Below are positions 1 through 9,800 of a DNA stretch of 64,000 nucleotides, piece by piece. Position 1 is the stretch's first letter. Each line of letters begins with the position of its first letter. The position numbers and the translations under genes were made by a program. This DNA comes from Pseudomonas frederiksbergensis (lineage in GTDB: Bacteria > Pseudomonadota > Gammaproteobacteria > Pseudomonadales > Pseudomonadaceae), in contig NZ_JQGJ02000011.1 of the NCBI RefSeq assembly GCF_000802155.2, positions 1 through 64,000 of the forward strand, given 5' to 3'. Under the pieces are notes generated by a model that had not been told where the DNA came from, made no database searches, and worked only from the letters and a program-made list of their open reading frames with translations.

Positions 1-1145
1 GTCCTTGCAAAGCGCAGTTGATTCCCTCGGTGCACTGGGCTACCTACCGAAAATCGGACGTCGCACCGCAAGCCAGTCGCGCCGCTCAACCGGCTTCTCA
101 ACACGCCGTGGACGCGTCGATTGCACCGCGGCATTCGAGCTTCACCCCCTCAAGCCAGCTGCCGTTCGGAGCATCCACCGGCCTGGAACCTCAGGAACCG
201 GGCTTCTACGTCGTCCCTAAAAGCGTGAGCCGTGAAGCCTTGGAAGCCACGTTATTCCCCGCGCCCGACCCGCAGGTGATGCGCAAATTCCGAGCGTTGA
301 ACCCTCACCGCGATGTTGTAAAAGCCGGTTCGATGATCGTGCTGAGCGACCCGAACAATCTGCAATGCACCCGCGAAGAAGCTCAGGTGATGGCGGCAGC
401 GGAAACAGTCAATGCCGCCCTCGAAGACCTGACGGCCGAACAAGCCGATTTCATGCACCGCCACGCAGCCGAGATCGCCAGCTTCACCGGTCAGACCTCG
501 ACTTGGCTAGGTGTCAGCGCCGTGGTGATGGAAAAACACTTGTCCAGCCTGCGCGATACCTTGCAAGCCATGGAACGCTTGCATCAGGACAGCTATCGCC
601 AGCACGGCCATCTCAAATCAGCGCAATTCTTTACCGAACGCAGGCTCCTGCTCGCCCAATTGGATGCTCATTTGCTGAACTCCACCCGCCTGCGCGGCCA
701 TACGACACTGGGCGACCACCCCAAGCTGAAGACTGCCCTCGGCATTTCGAATCGCAGTCTGGTTCATCACTGGAACAAGGCTGGCGCGCCGGGGCAGATA
801 CCGGGGTACGCCACGCATGTGGAAAGCACCAGTCGCGCTGCGAAATATATGCAGATGGGTGGGTATGTTGGTATTGGGATTGGAGGGGTGTCTTCTGTGC
901 TGGCGGTTCAGGCTGTGTGCGATGGGGGAAGTGAGGAGGCTTGTGAGCGGGTGCGTTTTACTGAAGGGGGTAAATTCGGCCTGTCGGCGGCTGGTGGTTG
1001 GGCAGGTGGAGAGATAGGCAAGTTAGCAAGCGGTCCAATTTGTTTGGCGCTTGGCGCTTGGCGTTTCAACGGGAATTGGAGGTGTTGTCTGCGTAGCAGT
1101 AGTAATAGGAACTGGTGCGTGGGTAGGTACAACAATTGGTGGTAA
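1..1145 (+). CDS. LysM-like glycine-zipper protein, probable toxin (5' partial, C-terminus frameshifted)
   Basis: The frame is open from the first bases, so the true start lies outside the window. After a proline/serine-rich stretch comes a LysM-like segment (GFYVVPKS ... LNPHRDVVKAGSMIVLSDP), then a helical region, then glycine-rich hydrophobic stretches (YVGIGIGGVSS, GGWAGGEIGK) of glycine-zipper type. I recognise this as a common Pseudomonas family of uncharacterised proteins. Its build resembles pore-forming effectors delivered by contact-dependent systems, but function is inferred. The frame ends at 1145 with an untypical tail rich in Trp, Arg and Asn. The family's expected hydrophobic ending (IGGVVCVAVVIGTGAWVG) lies in the +1 frame, running to a stop at 1192-1194. 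The break coincides with a 7-bp tandem duplication at 1044-1063. It is therefore a pseudogene, a switchable gene or an assembly error. Confidence 0.7.
   Translation, partial: PCKAQLIPSVHWATYRKSDVAPQASRAAQPASQHAVDASIAPRHSSFTPSSQLPFGASTGLEPQEPGFYVVPKSVSREALEATLFPAPDPQVMRKFRALNPHRDVVKAGSMIVLSDPNNLQCTREEAQVMAAAETVNAALEDLTAEQADFMHRHAAEIASFTGQTSTWLGVSAVVMEKHLSSLRDTLQAMERLHQDSYRQHGHLKSAQFFTERRLLLAQLDAHLLNSTRLRGHTTLGDHPKLKTALGISNRSLVHHWNKAGAPGQIPGYATHVESTSRAAKYMQMGGYVGIGIGGVSSVLAVQAVCDGGSEEACERVRFTEGGKFGLSAAGGWAGGEIGKLASGPICLALGAWRFNGNWRCCLRSSSNRNWCVGRYNNWW
1044..1063 (+). repeat. 7-bp tandem repeat (TTGGCGC x 2.9) causing a frameshift
   Basis: TTGGCGC occurs twice in full, followed by TTGGCG. Removing one unit restores a continuous frame from the glycine-zipper protein to a stop at 1192-1194, giving a Gly/Val-rich membrane segment ending EILYEKTLP. 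A repeat of non-triplet length inside a coding sequence can change copy number by slippage and so switch the frame. Confidence 0.8.
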
Positions 1146-1190
1146 AGGGGGGGAAATAGGAGGTGAAATACTGTATGAAAAGACCTTGCC

Positions 1191-1580
1191 ATGATTGCCG
1201 CTGAGTTCTGGAAGTCTTGGCTAGCATTCTGGATTATGGTGGGTCCAGCCTTGCTAACGGTTATTGGTTTTGTATTTAGCTTGTACCTAAGTCACCGGCA
1301 TCTGGATGCAATGATGGAGGCCCTGAAAAACAGCCGATACATATATCTTTGGGGCCCCGCATGGCGAGGTCGAGGCTGGTTTGGAGGCTGCGTATTGATC
1401 ATTTCAATTGCAGGCATGGTGGTGTGGCCAAGGGCATATATCCGTATGGGTGATGTGAGCCCTGCTGATATCGAGAATTTCCCGCCCTCCTTGAAGCGTC
1501 TTTTGATTATCAAGGTGACGATGACGGTCATTTCCTTCACCGGAATGATAGTTGCAGCTCTGCTGGTCAAGTTCAGATAA
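1191..1580 (+). CDS. Small polytopic membrane protein, putative immunity protein
   Basis: A 129-residue protein with three hydrophobic segments (about residues 10-33, 62-80 and 105-127), separated by a basic loop (RYIYLWGPAWRGRGW) and an acidic loop. Its ATG overlaps the stop of the repaired upstream frame by four bases (ATGA), which indicates translational coupling with the glycine-zipper protein. Genes coupled in this way behind membrane-active toxins often encode inner-membrane immunity proteins. That role is inferred from position and topology, since I recognise no family. The stretch is visibly richer in A+T than the genes after 1.7 kb, which suggests a horizontally acquired toxin/immunity pair. 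Confidence 0.65.
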   Translation: MIAAEFWKSWLAFWIMVGPALLTVIGFVFSLYLSHRHLDAMMEALKNSRYIYLWGPAWRGRGWFGGCVLIISIAGMVVWPRAYIRMGDVSPADIENFPPSLKRLLIIKVTMTVISFTGMIVAALLVKFR

Positions 1581-1598
1581 ATCGATGAACAAGGTACA

Positions 1599-1689
1599 GA
1601 AGGCCTGCTTCGCAGGCCAGCGGGAGTAAGCTCCCTCGCCACGGGGGCGGGTGGGACGGGTGCCATCGCGAGCAAAGACACTCCCACAT
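1599..1689. repeat. REP-type palindromic cluster
   Basis: GGCCTGC-TTC-GCAGGCC (1602-1618) is a perfect hairpin. It is followed by the REP-like half-sites GGGAGTAAGCTCCCTCGCCAC and CATCGCGAGCAA...ACTCCCACA, inverted relative to each other. Similar sequences recur elsewhere in the window. It lies between the ends of convergent genes, the usual place for Pseudomonas REPs. Confidence 0.7.
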
Positions 1690-1705
1690 ACTCAGCAGAA
1701 TCCCA

Positions 1706-2017
1706 TCAGTTAAACGCGATGTAGAAATATCCCAGCGCCGGATCCCGCCCCATCGGCGGTACCCGCGACACGAACACCCCTTCGATCTTGCCCAGTTCCG
1801 GCACGTCCAGAGCGCAGAGGCCGTCGACGAACGCGGTGCTTTCCAGGCTGTTGAACTCCACGTTGAACGGAATTCGCTCGGCATTCGGCATCTTGGCCCG
1901 TGGTATTTCTTCCAGGTGCTCGAATCGCACCGGCAGGCTGCTGCCGTCAGGCAGGGTCAGGGTTCGGGTCTGGCCCAGCAGCAATTGAAAGTGGCTGCTA
2001 TGAACGCGCTGAAGCAT
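1706..2017 (-). CDS. DUF6916 family protein
   Basis: A 103-residue protein with no signal peptide or membrane segment. It reads as a compact beta-rich domain (FQLLLGQTRTLTLPDGSSLPVRFEHLEEI ... ALGYFYIAFN) of the small family usually found beside phage-tail-collar proteins in Pseudomonas. It lies 47 bases downstream of the tail-collar gene on the same strand, so the two are probably co-transcribed. Its biochemical role is unknown. The family name is from recognition only and was not checked by search. Confidence 0.6.
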   Translation of the reverse strand: MLQRVHSSHFQLLLGQTRTLTLPDGSSLPVRFEHLEEIPRAKMPNAERIPFNVEFNSLESTAFVDGLCALDVPELGKIEGVFVSRVPPMGRDPALGYFYIAFN

Positions 2018-2064
2018 ATCGACACTCCACCAAGGCCAGAGGGCTTTCGCCCTCCAGCGGGTGA

Positions 2065-2652
2065 TTAATTGCGGGAGGGGAAGAGGCCTTCGAGGGCGAT
2101 GCTGAAGTTGATCGCCAGGAAAGGGTTCATGATCGCCATCGGCATGTTGCCACCCGTAGGGGAAACCGTTCCGCTGACCGTGGTTGTCACGCCTTGCAGT
2201 GGCACCGGCGAAGCGCCCGCTTGATCGGAATAAATCGCCGCCGAACCTGGCCCGGTGCCCGAGGTGCCGATGAACGAGTTGGTGGGCGTCGGCGTATTCA
2301 CCGGGTTGCTGGCCGGGTTCGCCAGTTGGAGCGTGGTCGAGGCGATGACCCCGACGAGTTCGTGAGTGTGATTGGGCAGGTTGTTGACGGTCGCGGTGAC
2401 GTTTTCGGTGCCGGCGACCTCGCCAATGGTTCGCGGGCTCAGGCCCAAGCCAGTGCCCATGCCCATTGGCAGGCGACTCTGCAGGTTGGGGAGCGCGAAG
2501 GTGTTCTGGCCGTCACCCCCATAGGTGACGCCAAGCAGGGAGAACAGCGCCGAATTTTGAGCGATGCTGATGGTTTGCCCGTTGCACAGCGCCCAACCCC
2601 TGGGTGCAAAGTTAAAGGCGAACGATTGGATGGTGCCCATGAATACTTCCAT
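2065..2652 (-). CDS. Phage tail collar domain protein (microcystin-dependent protein-like)
   Basis: A 195-residue protein starting MEVFMGTIQSFAFNFAPRGW, the typical beginning of the tail-collar family found in MdpB-like bacterial proteins. It continues with WALCNGQTISI, YGGDGQNTFALPNLQSR and the NNLPNHTHEL motif, then a variable Ser/Thr/Pro-rich stretch and the closing NPFLAINFSIALEGLFP. A GAGGA ribosome site lies about seven bases before the ATG. Such proteins are structurally like short tail-fibre tips and occur in small chromosomal operons without other phage genes, as here. No capsid, integrase or terminase gene is nearby, so I do not call a prophage. Confidence 0.85.
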   Translation of the reverse strand: MEVFMGTIQSFAFNFAPRGWALCNGQTISIAQNSALFSLLGVTYGGDGQNTFALPNLQSRLPMGMGTGLGLSPRTIGEVAGTENVTATVNNLPNHTHELVGVIASTTLQLANPASNPVNTPTPTNSFIGTSGTGPGSAAIYSDQAGASPVPLQGVTTTVSGTVSPTGGNMPMAIMNPFLAINFSIALEGLFPSRN

Positions 2653-2956
2653 AAATTCCTCGTCCTTCAGGTTTATAGGTCTCGCAATGCCCGGCGTTTG
2701 AAAGACAAGAGAGCGATCAGCCTGACTCCTTGATCCCTGGCCTGGTCACGCACGGCTGAGCGTAGACCGGGATGTTTGATTTTGCCGGGCGAAGCGGGTG
2801 GAAAAATGTCGCGACACGGCTTAAACGATTCAGGTTCCCCGAGCGTCTCTACCGTCCATCTTTTTTACGGTTTGGGGTGAGTTTGATATCAAAGTACTAC
2901 TAGGCGAAGATTGTTTCCTCGGCTACGCTTGGCGGTACAAAAGGACTACAAACAAG
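2653..2956. other. Divergent intergenic region between the tail-collar gene and the sulfotransferase
   Basis: About 300 bases without a convincing gene. It must hold the promoters of both flanking genes. The only structured element seen is the perfect 12-bp palindrome TTTGATATCAAA at 2882-2893, about 64 bases before the sulfotransferase start, which could be an operator. The 2653-2730 part continues as a basic open frame that I regard as non-coding. Confidence 0.5.
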
Positions 2957-3802
2957 GTGAAGGGATTGCCGCAGTTTCACTTTATTTCCGGTTTACCGCG
3001 CTCAGGCTCGACCCTGCTTTCTGCCATTTTGTTGCAGAACCCGCGCTTCCATGCCGGCATGACCAGTCCCGTCGGCACGCTGTTCAGCAGCGTCCTGCAG
3101 CAATGCAGCGCCGGCAGCGAGTTCGGCTCGGTGATCGACACCGACCTGCGCCGCCGCCTCTTGCGTGGCCTCTTCGATTCCTACTACGCCGACAAAGCCG
3201 ATAAACCCGTCATCTTCGATACAAACCGCCAATGGTGCGCGCGCCTGCCTGCCCTGCAGGACCTGTTTCCCCAAGCCAAGACCATCGCTTGCGTGCGCAA
3301 CGTCGCCTGGATCCTTGACAGCCTGGAACGGCTTTACCGTGCCAACCCGTTCGAAAATACCAAGCTTTTCAACGACGATGATGAGCGCAATACCGTCTAC
3401 AGCCGTTGCGAAACCCTGGCCCAGCGCAATCGCCTGGTGGGCTTCGCCTGGACCGCGCTGAAAGAGGCCTACTACGGCGAGAATGCCGAGTCGCTGTTGA
3501 TCGTCGACTACGACTTGTTGAGCCAGGCGCCCGAGCGCGTCATGCGGCTGGTGTACGAGTTCATCGGCGAACCCTGGTTCGAGCATGATTTCAATCATTT
3601 GACCTACGACGCGCCAGCCTTTGACCAGGCGTTGGGCGTCGCCGGCCTGCACAAGGTCAAGCCCAAGGTCGCGCCCCAAGCCCGGCGGACCTTGTTGCCG
3701 CCGGATCTGTTCGAAAAGTATGCCGAGTTGTCGTTCTGGCGCGATGGCGCTGCCAGCGCGGCCAATGTCATTCGTATGAAAACCGACGCCGCGGTCAGCT
3801 GA
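2957..3802 (+). CDS. Sulfotransferase family protein (PAPS-dependent)
   Basis: A 281-residue protein starting at GTG, with an AAGGA ribosome site about 11 bases upstream. The N-terminus HFISGLPRSGSTLLSAIL carries the 5'-phosphosulfate-binding loop of PAPS sulfotransferases. CVRNVAWILDSLERL resembles the 3'-phosphate-binding region, and the C-terminal half (RVMRLVYEFIGEPW) fits the same fold. Such enzymes move sulfate from PAPS onto a hydroxyl or amine of a small molecule, polysaccharide or protein; the acceptor cannot be read from sequence. A terminator-like hairpin overlaps its stop, and the giant adhesin gene begins 52 bases on. With the hydroxylase and second sulfotransferase further down, a role in modifying the adhesin or its glycan is plausible. 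Confidence 0.85.
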   Translation: MKGLPQFHFISGLPRSGSTLLSAILLQNPRFHAGMTSPVGTLFSSVLQQCSAGSEFGSVIDTDLRRRLLRGLFDSYYADKADKPVIFDTNRQWCARLPALQDLFPQAKTIACVRNVAWILDSLERLYRANPFENTKLFNDDDERNTVYSRCETLAQRNRLVGFAWTALKEAYYGENAESLLIVDYDLLSQAPERVMRLVYEFIGEPWFEHDFNHLTYDAPAFDQALGVAGLHKVKPKVAPQARRTLLPPDLFEKYAELSFWRDGAASAANVIRMKTDAAVS

Positions 3803-3815
3803 TCGCGGTTTTTTT
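3789..3815 (+). terminator. Terminator-like hairpin overlapping the sulfotransferase stop codon
   Basis: CCGCGGTCAG pairs with CTGATCGCGG (one G-T pair; the inner bases must open as the loop), followed by seven T residues at 3809-3815. The stop codon TGA (3800-3802) lies inside it. It would separate transcription of the first sulfotransferase from the adhesin operon, at least in part. Confidence 0.6.
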
Positions 3816-3854
3816 CATTGGCGTGTTGAAGAAGTTCGAGTCCGGGTGATCGTC

Positions 3855-6800
3855 ATGTGGTGGAGCAAACGCAAATCGCGGGTAACCGAGGGCGCGCAAG
3901 CCCTGGCATCGCCAATGATCATGTCCCTGGAGCCGCGAATGCTCTTCGACGGCGCGGTGGCGGCCACCGTGGCCGATGCGGCGCAATCGGACGCGCAACC
4001 GACTGCCGAGGCGGCCAAGACGCCCACGGCGGACCAGCCGGCCGAAACCCATGCGCCCCAAGGCCAGGCCGACGCCACCGAGGCTGCCGTGCCGGGCAAA
4101 TCCGTGGTGTTTGTCGACTCTCGAGTCAAGGACGCTGGCAGCCTGCTGCAAGGCGTCGCCCCCGGTACCGAGGTGGTGCAGCTGGACGCCACCAAAGACG
4201 GCCTGCAGCAGATTGCCGATTATCTGGACAGCCACCAGGGCGTCAGCTCGGTACAGATCATCGCCCACGGCAACGCCGGTGATTTGTGGTTGGGCAACAG
4301 TTATCTGTCGGCGGATAACGTCCAGGCCCGCAGCGAAGTCCTGGCGCAGATTGGCCAGGACATGAACGCCGGCGGCGACATCCTGATCTACGGCTGCTAT
4401 ACCGCCGAAGGCGACCGCGGCTTGAGCCTGGTCAACTCGTTGGCGCAGCTCACCGGCCGCGACGTGGCGGCGTCCGACGACCGCACCGGCCTGGGCGGCG
4501 ACTGGGACCTGGAAATCGCCACCGGCACCATCGAAAGCGCCAACGTGCTCTCGGCCAATGCCATGAGCGAGTACCAGTGGGGCCTGGCCACCTGGACCGC
4601 CACCAACAACCTCAATTCGGGTATCGGTTCTTTGCGCGCTGCCCTGAGCTCGGCACAGAACGGCGACATCGTCACGTTCAATAGCACCATGACCGTCTCC
4701 CTGACCCAGGTGCTGGTGGTCGACAAGAACATCACCATCGATGGCGACCTCAATAACGACAACGTCGCCGACGTGACCCTCGACGGCCAGTACCGCACCC
4801 AGATCATGCAAGTGACGTCCGGCACCACGGCCACCCTCGATGGCCTGGTGATCACCCGGGGCATGGTGGCGGGCAACGGTGGTAACGGTGGCGACGACGC
4901 ACTGGTATCCCAGGGCGGCGGTATCTACAACGCCGGCACCTTGACCCTGCGCAACGTCACGGTGACCGCGAACGCTGCTTCGGGCGGCGGTGGCGGCGGC
5001 GGTGTGACACCGCAGTACGCCGGTGGCGGCGGCGGTGGCGGTGGTGCGATCACGGGTGGTACCGGTGGCAAGGGCGGCGACACGCTCAACTCAACAGGTT
5101 CCAACGGCACGGCCGGGCAGGGCGGCGCGGGCGGCGGCTTCTTCAACATTGGCGGGCGTGGCGGCTCCACCACGGGGGGCGCGGGTGGTGCGGCGTATCC
5201 GGGCTACAGCACCGGTTCGGCCGGTGGCACGGCCTCCAGCGGCGGCTTGTCCATTGGCGGTGGTGGCGGTGGCGACGGCTATAACGACATCGGCGGCGCC
5301 GGTGGCGGTGCGGTCGGTGGTATCTACAACGATACCGGCGCGACCCTGCGGATCATCGGCAACTCGGTCATCTCCAACAACGTCGGTGCCGGCGGTGGTG
5401 GTGGCGGCGGCGGTGCCGGGGGTAGCTATTACCAGGCGGGTGGTGCGGGCGGCGTCGGTGTCGGCGCCATCTGGAACAAAGGCTCGATCCTGATCACCGC
5501 CGCCAACTTCGCCGCCCTGGCCGGCAACGTCGGCGGCAGCGGTGTGGGTGGAACCAGTGCCGGCAGCGCGGGCGTTTCGCCAGCGTCGGTGGCCAACGTC
5601 TACGGCGATGGCGGCACCATCAACACCAACTATGTGCCGGACGAGACGCCACCCACCGCGACCGTCGTGGTGGCCAATACCAACCTGAACTCCGGCGGCA
5701 CGTCGACGGTGACCATCACCTTCTCCGAAGCCGTGACGGGCTTGACCGCGGCGGACCTGACGGTGCAGAACGGCAGCGTCGGCACCTTGACCAGTGGCGA
5801 CGGCGGCATCACCTGGACCGGTACGCTGACGGCAGCCAGCAACATTGCCGACACCACCAACATCATCACCCTGAACAACACTGGCGTTGCCGACCTGGCC
5901 GGCAACGCTGGCGTCGGCACCACCGACTCGAACAACTACATCGTCAACGACACCGTGGCGCCCACGGCCTCGATCGTAGTGAGCGACACGGCCCTGAGGA
6001 TTGGCGAGACCTCGACAGTCACCATTACTTTCTCGGAGGCCGTCAGCGGTTTCACAGCCGCCGACCTCACCGTCGCCAACGGCACGCTCAGCGGGCTGAG
6101 CACCAGCGACGGTGGTATCACCTGGACGGCCACGCTGACGCCGGACGCGCCAGTCACCGATACGTCCAATCTCATTGTCCTGAATAACACGGGCGTGGCG
6201 GACCTCAATGGCAACGCCGGCGTAGGCACGACCAACTCCAACAACTACGCCATCGACACGCAACGCCCGACCGCCACCATCGTGGTGGCCGACACTGCGC
6301 TGCGTGCAGGGGAAACCTCCGTGGTGACCATTACCTTCAGCGAGGCCGTGAGTGGTTTTACCACCGCCGACCTGACGGTCGCCAATGGCACGGTCACCGG
6401 CCTGAGCAGCAGCGACGGCGGCATCACCTGGACCGGGACGCTCACCCCGAGCGCCAGCATCACTGACACCAGCAACCTGATCACCCTGGATAACACCGGC
6501 ATTGCCGACCTGGCCGGCAACGCCGGCAGCGGTACCACCGACTCGAACAACTACGCCGTCGATACCCAGCGTCCGACCGCCACTATCGTGGTGGCCGATA
6601 ATGCGTTGAACATCGGTGAAACCTCGCTGGTGACGATCACTTTCAGCGAAGCCGTCACGGGCTTCACCCTGGCCGACCTGACCGTTGCCAACGGCTCCTT
6701 GAGCGGGCTGAGCAGCAGCGACGGCGGCATTACCTGGACCGCAACGCTTACCCCGAGCGCCAGCGTCAGCGATGCCACAAACCTGATCATCCTGGCCAAT

Positions 6801-9800
6801 ACCGGCGTGGCCGATGCGGCAGGGAACAATGGCAGCGGCACGACCAGCTCCAACAACTACGCGGTCGACACGCAGCGGCCCACCGCTAGCATCGTTGTAG
6901 CCGACACCTCCCTGAGCGTCGGCGAAACCTCCCTGGTGACCATCACTTTCAACGAAGCAGTGACAGGTTTTACCGCCGCCGACCTGACGGTCGCCAACGG
7001 CACGGTTACCGGCCTGAGCAGCGGCGACGGTGGCATTACCTGGACCGGCACGCTCACGCCAAGTGCCAGCACCAGCGACACCAGCAACCTCATCACCCTG
7101 GATAACACCGGCGTGAGCGACGCAGCGGGCAATGCTGGCAGCGGCACCACCGATTCCAACAACTACGCCATCGACACGGCGCGTCCGACCGCCACCGTGG
7201 TGGTCGCCGATCCGACTGTCGGTGCCGGCGAAACCTCGGTGGTGACCATTACCTTCAGCGAAGCGGTGACCGGCTTCACCCTGGCCGACATGACCGTTGC
7301 CAACGGCAGCCTGAGTGGCCTGAGCACCAGCGACAACATCACTTACACGGCGACGTTCACGCCGAGTGCGGGCGTCAGCGATGCCACCAACCTGATCACG
7401 CTCAATAACACGGGCGTGGTGGATGGCGCGGGCAACACCGGCAGCGGTACCACCGACTCCAACAACTATGCCGTCGACACCCAGCGTCCGACCGCCACCA
7501 TCGTGGTCGCCGACACGGCGCTGAGCGTCGGCGAAACCTCGCTGGTGACGATCACCTTCTCCGAGGCGGTCAGTGGCTTTGACAATTCGGACCTGAGCAT
7601 CGCCAACGGTACGCTGAGTGCGGTCAGCAGCAGTGATGGCGGCATCACCTGGACGGCCACCTTCACTCCAGCCCTCGGAGTCAGCGATACGTCCAACGTC
7701 ATCGTCTTGAACAACACCGGCGTCAGCGATGCGGCAGGCAACACCGGTACCGGCACCACCAACTCCAACAACTACCAGGTCGACACCAACGTGCCGACGG
7801 CGACCATCGTGATTGCCGACGCCACCTTGAGCATCGGCGAGACGTCGTTGGTCACTGTGACATTCAACTCGGCGGTCAGCGGCTTCGACAATGCGGACCT
7901 GACCGTCAGCAACGGTACGCTCAGCACCATGAGCAGCACCGACGGCGGCGTCACCTGGACGGCCACGTTCACGCCGAGCGCGAGCATTTCCGATACCAGC
8001 AACGTGATCACCCTGGACAATACCGGCTTGATCAACGCTGCGGGCAATGCGGGAGTTGGCACTACTGATTCCAACAACTATGTAGTGGATACGGTGCGTC
8101 CAACGGCGACCATCGTAGTGGCCGACACGGCCATCGGCGCGGGTGAGACGTCGCTGGTGACCATCACCTTCAGCGAGGCCGTGACCGCGTTCACCAGTGC
8201 TGACCTGACGGTTGCCAACGGCGTGATCTCGGGACTGAGCAGCAGCGACGGCGGTATCACCTGGACCGCGACCTTTACCCCGACCAACGGGGTCAACGAC
8301 AGCAGTAACGTGATCTCGCTCAACAGCGGCGGCATCATCGATCTGGCGGGCAACGTCAATGTCGGTACGGCCGACTCCAACAATTACGCGCTTGATACCC
8401 AGCGTCCAACCGCCACCGTGGTGCTGAGCGATTCATCGTTGAGACCGGGCGAAACCGCCCAGGTGACCATCACCTTCAGCGAGGCCGTGACCGGCTTCAG
8501 CAACGATGACCTGAGTGTTGCCAACGGCACCTTGAGCGCCGTGAGCAGCAGCGACGGCGGCCTGACCTGGACCGCCACGTTCACCCCGACGCTGGGCGTG
8601 AGCGACACCACCAACCTGATCATTCTCGACAACACGGGTGTGAGCGATGCGGCCGGAAACACCGGTACGGGCACCAGCGATTCGGCCAATTACGTGGTCG
8701 AGACTCGCGTGCCGACCGCCACTGTCGTCGTCGCCGATACAGCGCTGAGCGTGGGTGAAACTTCGCTGGTGACGATTACCTTCTCCGAAGCGGTGAGCGG
8801 TTTCGACAACAGCGACCTGACCGTCAGCAACGGGACATTGAGCAATGTGTCTTCGACGGACGGCGGCGTCACCTGGACGGCAACGTTTACCCCGGCAAGC
8901 AACGTCACCGACACCAGTAACCTGATCAGCCTGGACACCACTGGCGTATCCAACGTTTCCGGCAACGCCGGTGTCGGCGTCGTCGACTCCAACAATTATG
9001 CGATCGACACCGTGCGTCCGGGTGCCACCATCGTGGTAGGCGACACCACCCTGGGCATCGGCCAGACCACCACGGTGACCATCAGCTTCACCGAGGCGGT
9101 GTCCGGTTTCGACCTGTCGGACCTCAGTGTCGCCAATGGCGTGCTGTCCAACCTTGCCAGCAGCGACGCAGGCCTGACCTGGACCGCGACCCTGACGCCG
9201 ACCGCGGGGATCAACGATGCCACCAACCTGATCCTGCTCGACGCCAGCAATGTGCAAGACAGCGCCGGCAACGCTGGCGTGGGCATCGCCATCTCCGCCA
9301 ACTATGCCCTCGACGCCACCCGGCCGACCGCGACCATCGTCGTCGCCAATCCCAACCTGGGCGTGGGCCAGACGACCCTGGTGACTTTCACGTTCACCGA
9401 GGCGGTGACGGATTTCGACCTGTCGGACCTGAGCGTCACCAACGGCGATTTGAGCAACCTGACCAGCAGCGACGGCGGCAGGACCTGGACCGCGACCTTC
9501 ACCCCTGCGGCAAATCTCACCGACCCGAGCAATTTCATTGCCCTGGATAGCAGCAACGTCAGTGACTTGTCGGGCAACGCCGGGTCAGGCGTGGCGGTGT
9601 CCAACAATTACGCGATCGATACCGTGGTGCCCAACGATGTGAAGCCACCACCGGAGTTCCTGACATCGGACCCGGTGACGGTCATCCCGCCGTCCGAGGT
9701 GCCGCTGCAACCGATCGTTTTCACGCCGCCAACGGGCAATCTGGGCTCGCCCCTTGGCTTCCCGCCGCTGTTCGAGCAGCGTGATGTCGGTGGGCTTGAC

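Noticed and set aside
1..2652. Prophage or tailocin remnant
   Set aside because: Only a tail-collar-like protein is present, with no capsid, portal, integrase, lysis or other tail genes.
5091..9607. Long and serial antisense frames (390 aa; twelve of about 101 aa) opposite the adhesin
   Set aside because: They repeat with the 306-bp unit and reflect G+C-rich codon bias. They have Val/Ser/Pro-rich sequences without any known domain and no ribosome sites.
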